Positions 1 to 6,296 of a stretch of DNA of 12,991 nucleotides are shown here, piece after piece. Within the stretch, counting starts at the first letter, position 1, and each line of letters opens with the position of its first letter. This DNA is from an uncultured Porphyromonadaceae bacterium (lineage in GTDB: Bacteria; Bacteroidota; Bacteroidia; Bacteroidales; Muribaculaceae). The translations under genes were made by a program, and so were the position numbers. The notes beneath the pieces were generated by a model that was given only the letters and a program-made list of their open reading frames with translations, was not told where the DNA came from and did not search any database. The stretch spans positions 1 through 12,991 of the forward strand of contig URAU01000025.1 of the NCBI GenBank assembly GCA_900545955.1. Reading direction: 5' to 3'.

Positions 1-46
1 CTTCTGATCCGTAGTCAGATGCTCTATTCAGTTGAGCTAGCGAACC
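1..46 (-). tRNA. tRNA-Arg (anticodon ACG), 5' part, cut by window edge
   Basis: These 46 bases are identical to positions 153-198, the 5' part of the complete tRNA-Arg gene next to it. They hold the 5' acceptor strand, D arm and the anticodon arm with anticodon ACG; the variable loop, T arm and 3' end lie beyond the window start. The identity extends nine bases upstream of the tRNA (47-55 equals 199-207). The 75-nt spacer between the two genes shows no promoter, so this copy is probably processed from the same precursor as its upstream neighbour. Confidence 0.88.
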
Positions 47-121
47 ATCGTTGTTGGTCGACATTCAGCCGTTATATTGCGTCAGCTGCTAAAGCAGGTT
101 TCTGCGGTGGCTTGTGTCGTT

Positions 122-198
122 TGGTGATTCGCACAGGATTCAAACCTGTAACCTTCTGATCCGTAGTCAGATGCTCTATTCAGTTGAGCTAGCGAACC
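122..198 (-). tRNA. tRNA-Arg (anticodon ACG)
   Basis: On the minus strand this 77-nt sequence folds as a complete cloverleaf. The acceptor stem is GGTTCGC paired with GCGAATC (one G-U pair), the D stem GCTC/GAGC, the anticodon stem TCTGA/TCAGA with loop CTACGGA, and the T stem ACAGG/CCTGT. The anticodon ACG reads CGN arginine codons, with A34 normally edited to inosine by TadA. The 3' CCA is encoded in the gene. Two usually invariant positions are changed together: D-loop position 19 is A instead of G, and T-loop position 56 is U instead of C (loop TTTGAAT), which would keep a 19-56 tertiary pair. It is the first of two tandem copies and has its own upstream promoter at 239-270. Confidence 0.95.
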
Positions 199-210
199 AT
201 CGTTGTTACA

Positions 211-226
211 AGGCTCCTTTGAGCCT
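211..226 (-). other. Hairpin in the tRNA-Arg precursor leader
   Basis: A perfect 6-bp inverted repeat, AGGCTC and GAGCCT on the minus strand with a 4-nt AAAG loop. It lies between the predicted transcription start and the 5' end of the tRNA (198), so it would form in the precursor leader. It is not followed by a U-run, so it is not an obvious attenuator. It may help 5' processing or just be chance; its role is unknown. Confidence 0.45.
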
Positions 227-238
227 CATTTGCGACTG

Positions 239-270
239 CAAAGTTATCACATTATTTTGGAACCGCCAAA
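239..270 (-). promoter_or_regulatory. Bacteroidetes-type promoter for the tRNA-Arg pair
   Basis: On the minus strand a TTTG box (267-270) is followed after 20 nt by TAACTTTG (239-246). This matches the Bacteroidetes sigma-factor consensus of a -33 TTTG and a -7 TAnnTTTG exactly. Transcription should begin a few bases downstream, about 35 nt before the tRNA 5' end. Upstream, 271-301 is very A/T-rich and contains an 11-bp AT palindrome (291-301), as in an UP-like element of a strong stable-RNA promoter. Confidence 0.75.
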
Positions 271-377
271 TTTTTCTGCCCTATTTTTCCAAAATTATTT
301 TCAGATTCGGACTGAATCCGGACCATGAGTGGCGGGAACAGTTCGAATCTACCCTCAAGGGAGCGCCTTGTATGGTA

Positions 378-1676
378 TCAGAGGGAGAAGAAGGTGTGGA
401 AGGCGGAGATGGTGGAGAGGTGGTCGGCGACGGCGGCGGTTTCGCGGCAGGAGTGCATGGCGAGTTGGGGAGCACCCATGTCGACGCCGCGCAGTTCGAG
501 TTGAGAGGTGAGGATGTTGCCAAGGGTCGAGCCTCCGGCCACGTCGCTGTGGTTGACGAACATCTGCACCGGCACTCCGGCCTTGCGGCAGATGGCCTGA
601 AATACGGCCGACGAGTCGGCGTCGGTCATATACTTGCAGTTGGCGTTGATTTTGATTACCGGACCGCCTCCGAGCACGGGGTGGTTGGTCGGATCCTGCT
701 TGCTTTCGTAGTTGGGATGAGTCGCGTGTCCGTTGTCGGCCGACACCATAAACGACGCAGCCACGGCGCGGCAGAACGTATCCTCGTCGCCGCCCATTGA
801 GCGGTTGATGCGCTCGAGGATGGTGCGCAGAACGGGGGAGGCAGCTCCCTGCTTGGTGCCCGAGCCGGTTTCCTCGTTGTCGAAAATCGCCATTACGCGT
901 GTCGTGCTGGTTTCCGGGTCGGATTGCACGCTTTCAAGCAGACCCGTCAAGGCTGCGTGAGCCATCTCGAGGTCGTCGATACGCCCGGCGGAAATCAGTT
1001 CGTCGTGAATGCCGAAGAGGGTGGCTGGCGTTGTGTCGAAAAGAGTCAGGTCGTAGTCGAGAATCTTTTCCGGCGCTACATTGAGTTCTTCGGCCACGAG
1101 CCGGCGGATGCATCCCTCGCGCGGCTCGCCGTCGTGGAGGAATCCGGCCAGCGGTAGCATGTCGCGCTGGCGCGACAGCGGGTTGCCGTCGTTGACCGAG
1201 CGGTTGTAGTGGATGGCCAGATGTGGGATGGTGAGCAACGGACGGGTGAACTTCACCAGACGCATCTCCGGCTGCATCGGGTCGTCGCTCTCGAGCATCA
1301 CGCGTCCGGCAATCGAGAGTGGACGGTCGAACCAGGTATAGAGAATCGGACCGCCGTAGACCTCCGTGTTGAGCCGGAGCATATTGCCCGCAGCAGGCAT
1401 CTCGGCGTTCGGCTTGATTCGGAACCCCGGGGAGTCGCTGTGGGCGCACACTATATGATACCCCGCCAGCGGGTCGGACCCGACTGCAAAGGCGAACACC
1501 GCCGAATCGTTTTTCGTTACGAAATATCGTCCGCCGGCACGCAGATTCCACTCGTCGCGCATGTCGAGCGGCTGAAAACCAGTAGTCGAAAGGCGGTCGG
1601 CAAGATTTTTCGCGGCCCAGAAATTGCAGGGCGAAGCGTCGAGAAAACGCAGAAGGTCGGATGTATGGGTATGCAT
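378..1676 (-). CDS. apeB: M18 family aminopeptidase (aspartyl aminopeptidase type)
   Basis: A 432-residue cytosolic zinc aminopeptidase of the M18 family, which removes N-terminal residues, classically Asp and Glu, from peptides. No signal peptide is visible. The di-zinc site is recognisable in order: HSDSP at 79-83, GRIDD at 231-235, DNEETGSG at 266-273 (catalytic and ligand glutamates), SADNGHATHPNY at 312-323 and MHSCRE near the C terminus (His 408). Length and motif order fit the full family, so it looks intact. The ATG lies 15 nt after the ostA stop, making it the last gene of the surA-ostA unit. The bases just upstream are C/T-rich with no Shine-Dalgarno sequence. Why a peptidase follows two envelope genes is not obvious. 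The symbol apeB follows bacterial M18 naming; the exact substrate preference cannot be read from the sequence. Confidence 0.93.
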   Translation of the reverse strand: MHTHTSDLLRFLDASPCNFWAAKNLADRLSTTGFQPLDMRDEWNLRAGGRYFVTKNDSAVFAFAVGSDPLAGYHIVCAHSDSPGFRIKPNAEMPAAGNMLRLNTEVYGGPILYTWFDRPLSIAGRVMLESDDPMQPEMRLVKFTRPLLTIPHLAIHYNRSVNDGNPLSRQRDMLPLAGFLHDGEPREGCIRRLVAEELNVAPEKILDYDLTLFDTTPATLFGIHDELISAGRIDDLEMAHAALTGLLESVQSDPETSTTRVMAIFDNEETGSGTKQGAASPVLRTILERINRSMGGDEDTFCRAVAASFMVSADNGHATHPNYESKQDPTNHPVLGGGPVIKINANCKYMTDADSSAVFQAICRKAGVPVQMFVNHSDVAGGSTLGNILTSQLELRGVDMGAPQLAMHSCRETAAVADHLSTISAFHTFFSL

Positions 1677-1691
1677 GGTTGAGGGGGAGGT

Positions 1692-3620
1692 TTATTCGGT
1701 CTTGGAGGTCGTTGCTGTATCTTGTTCGGCTACTGCTGTGGGCTCTTCCGAGGTTTCTTTTTCATCCCGGGACGTTCCCTCTGACTGCGGAGCGGCGGAA
1801 AGCTTGGCCGCCGGTTTGGCGGGCGCGGTCGACTTGCGTCCGGAGTTCTTGCCGCCGAATGGTGGTTCCTGCATCAGCTGGAGCATCTCGTAGGAGATGT
1901 TGAACACATCGTCGGGACCCGTGGGCCGGAGCGGTTCGAACCAGCGGAACTGAGGGAGATAAAAACTGCTGCGCTTGGCCAGATACAGCGGTGTCATTGT
2001 GCCAGGCGTCTCGGGCCAGGTCTTGAGCCAGTCGATGGTCTGGTTCTTAAATTCGGCCGAGAGGAAAGAGCTCTCGAAATTGGCAATCTTGTTGTAGGTG
2101 GAATCGTTCTCCATCGGGAGCATGATTCCCTGTACGCTTCCGCTCACGTCGAGATGCTTGATGGTGCGCCGCTCGAAGGTGGCATACATCGTTTTGCCCG
2201 TAAGCTGATTGTAGAATTCCTCGTCGAGCCATTCGGCCATGAACCCGAAATCGGGAAGTTTCGCCCAGTCGGCGGTGGAATCGCGCATATGCACCTGAAT
2301 CACGTTGCCGAAAATCTGTTTGGTATCGTTCCAGACCACGGGATGGTAGTTCATCCACAGCATCGAGTCGCGCTGAACGAACGTCAGCGAATCGCACAAC
2401 CCCTGGAGGTCGGAGCGGTAGAAGCGCACGTGGGGCGATGCGATGAGGTGGTGGGTAGTGTCGGCAGGCACTGTCACGGAGTCGTTGAGCGCGTGTTCGG
2501 GCACTATGAACATGAATGTACGTATAGTGTCGCCATGGAGGAAAAGGGTGTCGGACGGCGTCGAGTACTCCTTGGCGAGGGCGCGGCCGGTGACCATCGC
2601 GCTGTCGGCCACTTCGAAATAGTAGCCGTAGTCGCCGTTGAGAATCATTTTGTTGGTGGTGTCGGTCAGTTCGATGTTGCCGAAGGCCTCGCCGAAACCG
2701 AGATTGCGGTCGTAGAAAAGCGTGTCGCCCGTAAGTGTGTTGCCGTTTTTGGCAACCACGAGCGAACGGCTGTAGAGGTCGGCCTGCGAGGTCTCGGTGT
2801 TGTAGACGCCCGAGCGGGTGTAGATTGTGCCGTCGCCGGAGATGATGGTCGATGTGGTGTCGAGAATGGCGATGTGGGTCAGCGTGTTGTAGAGCATCTC
2901 CTCGGTGTAGATGTCGAGCGTGTCGGATTCGCCGAGCGATTTCAGATGTACGTTCTCGCGGAAGAGCGCATCCTTCGACGCCGGGGAGTATTCGCCGTAC
3001 CACGAGTCGAGGCGGTTTTCTTTATCGGTGAGGATACCGCCGACTTCATAGTAGCCCAGCTCGATGCCGAGGTCGTAGTTGAATATGTCGGTGGTGAGTT
3101 TTACGTCCTTGTTGATGAGACGCACTTTCTTGCCCGTATCTGCATAGAGAATTGCCAGCTGGGTAGTATCGTTGTAGTTGAGTTCGTCGCCGTAGACAAA
3201 AAGAGTATCGCCCTGCTCCATCCTCACGTTGCCGAAGGCGCGGACCTCGGCGCCCCCGTCGAAAAAGAGCGCCGAATCGCAGTACATATACATATCGCCC
3301 TTGCGGAAAAGCACGTCGCCAACCACGGTCTGGTAATCCGTACCGGGTTCGGCGCGCAGTTCGGCGGCGCGCTCCAGAAACACTTTGTCGCGCTGATAGC
3401 GGTTGGCCGAAGGGATTGCCGGCCTGATGGGGGCTGTGTCGGGAGTGAGAATCGTCTGGCGCCGGGTTGGAGCGGCCTGTTTTTTCGGAGTATTGTTCTG
3501 CGCGCCGGCAATGAGCGAAGCCGCCGCAACGGCTACGGCAAGCAGAAAGCCCAGGCCGAGACTGCCGCGACCGCGGCGCCGGAGCACTTTCCGGGAGTCG
3601 GAGTAGGAGGGATGGCTCAT
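1692..3620 (-). CDS. OstA-like protein, LptA/LptD N-terminal-type beta-jellyroll protein
   Basis: A 642-residue envelope protein resembling the OstA/LptA family that carries lipopolysaccharide across the periplasm. The start is the ATG at 3618-3620, which overlaps the upstream surA stop as ATGA; the open frame runs 32 codons further upstream but only through surA coding sequence. A basic stretch followed by a hydrophobic segment at about 20-40 is a signal peptide or membrane anchor. From about 80 to 420 there are repeated beta-strand units of the OstA type (GDVLF, GDTLFVYGDELNYN, TGDTLFYD, GDYGYYF). The tail after about 590 is a Lys/Pro/Ala/Glu/Thr-rich, probably disordered extension. E. coli LptA has under 200 residues; this larger form is what I know from Bacteroidetes. 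Its exact place in the Lpt bridge is inferred. Confidence 0.87.
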   Translation of the reverse strand: MSHPSYSDSRKVLRRRGRGSLGLGFLLAVAVAAASLIAGAQNNTPKKQAAPTRRQTILTPDTAPIRPAIPSANRYQRDKVFLERAAELRAEPGTDYQTVVGDVLFRKGDMYMYCDSALFFDGGAEVRAFGNVRMEQGDTLFVYGDELNYNDTTQLAILYADTGKKVRLINKDVKLTTDIFNYDLGIELGYYEVGGILTDKENRLDSWYGEYSPASKDALFRENVHLKSLGESDTLDIYTEEMLYNTLTHIAILDTTSTIISGDGTIYTRSGVYNTETSQADLYSRSLVVAKNGNTLTGDTLFYDRNLGFGEAFGNIELTDTTNKMILNGDYGYYFEVADSAMVTGRALAKEYSTPSDTLFLHGDTIRTFMFIVPEHALNDSVTVPADTTHHLIASPHVRFYRSDLQGLCDSLTFVQRDSMLWMNYHPVVWNDTKQIFGNVIQVHMRDSTADWAKLPDFGFMAEWLDEEFYNQLTGKTMYATFERRTIKHLDVSGSVQGIMLPMENDSTYNKIANFESSFLSAEFKNQTIDWLKTWPETPGTMTPLYLAKRSSFYLPQFRWFEPLRPTGPDDVFNISYEMLQLMQEPPFGGKNSGRKSTAPAKPAAKLSAAPQSEGTSRDEKETSEEPTAVAEQDTATTSKTE

Positions 3621-4978
3621 TTCTTGTTTTTCACCCAGCCGTCGTGCTCGAATTCGCAGTCCGACCAGTTGTCCTCGATTTTCACGTAGGTGTCCTTGAT
3701 TTTCCTTGCAATCCACTGGTCGACCATCTTCTGTTTGGCGGCATTTTCATACAGGCCTTTGATAGTCTGATAGTCGTCGGAGAGGTTGGCCTTGTGGGCC
3801 GGGATGCGGGCGGTAAGTTTTACGAGAGCCACAATCTCGCGGTTGCGTTTCGGATCCATCATGATGAATGCGTCGGAAATGTCGCCGACTTCCATCGTGC
3901 TCACTTTCTTGGCGACCTCCTGCGGGAGCTGCGACATCTCGAAGCGCGTGGTATTGTTCTCCGAGTTGACCATCTGGCCGTGGTTGTTGCGTGTATCCTT
4001 GTCCTGCGAGACTACCGTGGCTTCCTCGAAGGTGAATTTTCCGTCGGCAATCTCCTTCTTGAGCGAGTCGAGGCGCTCGATGGCATCGGTGAGGTCTTTC
4101 TGGTTCACTTTCGGTCGAAGGAGGATATGGCGCGTATTGACGCGGTCGCCGCGTTTCTCGATGAGCTGGATGATATGGTAGCCGTATTGGGTCTCGACGA
4201 TTTTCGATACCTTTTTGGGGTCGTTGAGGTTGAAGGCAACGGCTGCATATTCCGGCTCGAGATGTCCTTTGCCCATGAAGCCGATTTCACCGCCGCGCAC
4301 GTTGCTGCCGTCTTCCGAATAGAGGATGGCGAGCGTGGAGAATTCCGATTCCCCTTTGTTTACGCGGTCGGCATAGTCGCGCAGACGGGCTTTCACGTCG
4401 TCGATTTCTTCCTGGGGAATACGCGGGTTGACCGTAATGATTTCAGCCTCTACCTGGAGCGGAACAAAGGGAATGGAGTCTTCCGAGAGAGTGTTGAAGT
4501 ATTTTCTGACATCCGACGGCGTAACCTTCAGGTTTTTCGAGATGTTGCTCTGCACCTGCTGTATGCGGTACTGATTACGCATCGATTCGGCCATCTGCTG
4601 GCGGAATTCGGCCATTGGCTTGCGGAAGTATTCCTCTACTTTCTCCTTCGAGCCGAGGTTTGTGACCAGGTAGTTGATACGCTGGTCGACGGCCTGGTTG
4701 ACCATTGATTCCTGCACTTCGACCGTGTCGATGTCGGCCTGGTGGAGGAAGAGCTTTTCAAGAGCGAGACGTTCGGGAATCACGCAGTAGGGGTCGCCCT
4801 TTACCGGAGTCTTCTCGTAGAGCATCTGCTGGTAAGCTTCTTCGATTTCGCTTTTATATATAGGCTGGTCGCCTACGGTCCATGCCACTTCCTCCACAAT
4901 ATTGTTGGGACCGGCGGCCATAGCGGCGATTGTGGCGGCCAATGCGAGAGCCGGCAGAGCTGATTTGCGTAGTTTCAC
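3617..4978 (-). CDS. SurA-type periplasmic peptidyl-prolyl isomerase/chaperone
   Basis: A 453-residue protein of the SurA/PpiC (parvulin) group, which helps outer-membrane proteins fold in the periplasm. The N terminus is a typical signal peptide (two Lys and one Arg, then an Ala/Leu core to about residue 22). A helical SurA N domain spans about 25-165. A parvulin domain covers about 175-280, with RGGEIGFMGKG at 228-238 and YGYHIIQLIEKR at 265-276. A second, more diverged parvulin-like domain runs about 281-390 and starts with RHILLRPK. The start codon is GTG: the frame is closed by a TAA at 4994-4996 and no ATG lies between. It overlaps ostA by 4 nt, so the two are translationally linked. 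A promoter lies at 5047-5077. Bacteroidales often carry several such paralogues; only one is in this window. Confidence 0.92.
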   Translation of the reverse strand: MKLRKSALPALALAATIAAMAAGPNNIVEEVAWTVGDQPIYKSEIEEAYQQMLYEKTPVKGDPYCVIPERLALEKLFLHQADIDTVEVQESMVNQAVDQRINYLVTNLGSKEKVEEYFRKPMAEFRQQMAESMRNQYRIQQVQSNISKNLKVTPSDVRKYFNTLSEDSIPFVPLQVEAEIITVNPRIPQEEIDDVKARLRDYADRVNKGESEFSTLAILYSEDGSNVRGGEIGFMGKGHLEPEYAAVAFNLNDPKKVSKIVETQYGYHIIQLIEKRGDRVNTRHILLRPKVNQKDLTDAIERLDSLKKEIADGKFTFEEATVVSQDKDTRNNHGQMVNSENNTTRFEMSQLPQEVAKKVSTMEVGDISDAFIMMDPKRNREIVALVKLTARIPAHKANLSDDYQTIKGLYENAAKQKMVDQWIARKIKDTYVKIEDNWSDCEFEHDGWVKNKK

Positions 4979-5046
4979 TTTTTCGTATGCTGATTATAAG
5001 AAAATATGAGTTAAGCTGCAATCATACGGCCACAGCTATTAATTTG

Positions 5047-5077
5047 CAAATTTAACGCATTTTTTGATAACGTGAAA
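5047..5077 (-). promoter_or_regulatory. Bacteroidetes-type promoter for surA-ostA-apeB
   Basis: On the minus strand TAAATTTG (5047-5054) matches the -7 consensus TAnnTTTG exactly. A TTTC box (5074-5077) lies 19 nt further upstream, one mismatch from the -33 TTTG. The predicted start is near 5043, leaving a leader of roughly 60 nt before the GTG of surA. The 12-bp palindrome AATTTGCAAATT (5041-5052) overlaps the -7 box, and an 11-bp palindrome TAATG-A-CATTA lies upstream at 5090-5100. Either could bind a regulator, but both are AT-rich and may be chance. Confidence 0.65.
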
Positions 5078-5141
5078 TATCGGCCATGTTAATGACATTA
5101 AAAATCCCGATGCCGTTTCCTGAGCCGTTTACATGGGAGCT

Positions 5142-6278
5142 CTACCGCTCTGCTACAATGGAAAAATGGAGGTTGGGGGGCACCAACGGCAGTGGATCCA
5201 TTTCCGGCGCACCGGTGCGGAATGGGGCGACGCTCATGCGGCGGTAAGCGGAGGGGAGACGCTTCCTCAGCGCGTGGGCCACGAATCCCATGGTGCATCG
5301 CAGATTCAGTTCCACGCATGGCACGAGGTAACAGCTCCCGTCAGGACCGGCCGCTATGAGCATATCGACGCCGAGCGGTCCGCGGTAGCGTCCGACCGTC
5401 ATCTCGTCCAGAATCGCGCGTAAGGATTCTTCCACTGCCTCGAGCAGGCTACCTGGAATCATGGAAGAGAGATCTGAGCGGATTTCCGCATCAGTTGCGA
5501 GGTCGTTGCCTGCATAAGCGGCTCCACGACAATTGTGGAAACGCGAAAGGCCTACGGACGTTATGCCTGTAGCCGTTGCCTCGAAAAGCATGGCGAAGTC
5601 GGCGACAACCTGGTGGAGGTGTTCAATCATCACGCTTCCCTGCCGGCGTATCGTATCGTCGCACCGGCGCAGAAACGTGGGCGCCGACATATCGCGGCTG
5701 CTGAACACGCCGCGGCCGCTCGACGACCAGGGGGATTTTGCAATCAACAGCCTACCGGCGGAAAGAATAGACGTTATTTCCGTGGTGTCGTGTATCTCCA
5801 GCGGTCGGACCGAGGGAGGAATGCCGAAGCTCGCGAAATCCATAGATTCGTCAAGGCGATGTGTAATCTCAACGGAACTTTTGCGGTGGCTTAGTTGCCT
5901 GAGGCGGTCTAAGCCGGGTCGGATTTCGTCGAGGAGATGAGAAGGCGCGCCCGCGCGCCGGAGACATCGGGCTGAGTAGCCGCTCCATCCCCACGGGCGA
6001 AGGGAGTCGATTTTTTCTCCTTGCAGGGAGGGCCGCAGACGAGGCCCGGCGCCGAAACGTGCTTTCATCTGCATTTCCCATTGGCCGAGAGAGTCGGTTT
6101 CTTCGGGAGTGAGATCTGAGGGGATGAGTACAATATCGTCGGGTGTTCCCATCCACCAGAGCAGGGGAGCTCCGTAGCGGCCTAACAGCGCCGCCTGGCG
6201 CGGGGGCGTGAAAATCTCCCGGCCCGAAGCGAGAGCGATATCGTTCTCAGGGCAGAACCAGTAGGCTGTGGCAGGCAT
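5142..6278 (-). CDS. Uncharacterised ATP-grasp-like protein, Bacteroidales conserved
   Basis: A 378-residue soluble protein with no signal peptide or membrane segment. I recognise the type as a conserved Bacteroidales hypothetical whose N terminus carries a PENDxALA sequence (residues 10-17 here). Parts suggest an ATP-grasp fold: a strand ending in Lys 181 followed by a Ser/Gly-rich loop (SSSGRG, 185-190), like the ATP-binding loop; a Glu-His pair at 219-220; GVDM at 303-306; and ELN at 323-325, resembling the Mg-binding Glu-x-Asn of ATP-grasp enzymes. Such enzymes join a carboxylate to an amine or thiol through an acyl phosphate, but nothing shows the substrate. The ATG follows the stop of the regulator gene by 18 nt, so the two are probably co-transcribed. 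It is the last gene before an intergenic region; I see no strong terminator after it. Confidence 0.72.
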   Translation of the reverse strand: MPATAYWFCPENDIALASGREIFTPPRQAALLGRYGAPLLWWMGTPDDIVLIPSDLTPEETDSLGQWEMQMKARFGAGPRLRPSLQGEKIDSLRPWGWSGYSARCLRRAGAPSHLLDEIRPGLDRLRQLSHRKSSVEITHRLDESMDFASFGIPPSVRPLEIHDTTEITSILSAGRLLIAKSPWSSSGRGVFSSRDMSAPTFLRRCDDTIRRQGSVMIEHLHQVVADFAMLFEATATGITSVGLSRFHNCRGAAYAGNDLATDAEIRSDLSSMIPGSLLEAVEESLRAILDEMTVGRYRGPLGVDMLIAAGPDGSCYLVPCVELNLRCTMGFVAHALRKRLPSAYRRMSVAPFRTGAPEMDPLPLVPPNLHFSIVAER

Positions 6279-6296
6279 TTCGCGGATGGGTAAGGC

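Noticed and set aside
304..318. Possible terminator hairpin (GATTC/GAATC) after apeB
   Set aside because: The stem has only 5 bp and no T-run follows it on the minus strand.
114..800. Open frame on the plus strand running through the tRNA into apeB
   Set aside because: It reads across a complete tRNA gene and antisense to an intact aminopeptidase.
2154..3689. Long open frame on the plus strand (511 codons) antisense to ostA
   Set aside because: Its product has no recognisable domain and is low in sequence logic, while the minus-strand frame encodes a clear OstA-like protein. Long antisense frames arise here from codon bias.
3621..3716. N-terminal extension of the OstA-like protein (32 codons)
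   Set aside because: It lies wholly within surA coding sequence and would place the signal segment too far inside; the ATGA overlap start is better.
5110..5160. tRNA-like stretch (GGTAGAGC D-arm-like sequence on the minus strand)
   Set aside because: It overlaps the last codons of the ATP-grasp-like gene, and no anticodon arm, T arm or acceptor pairing can be found.
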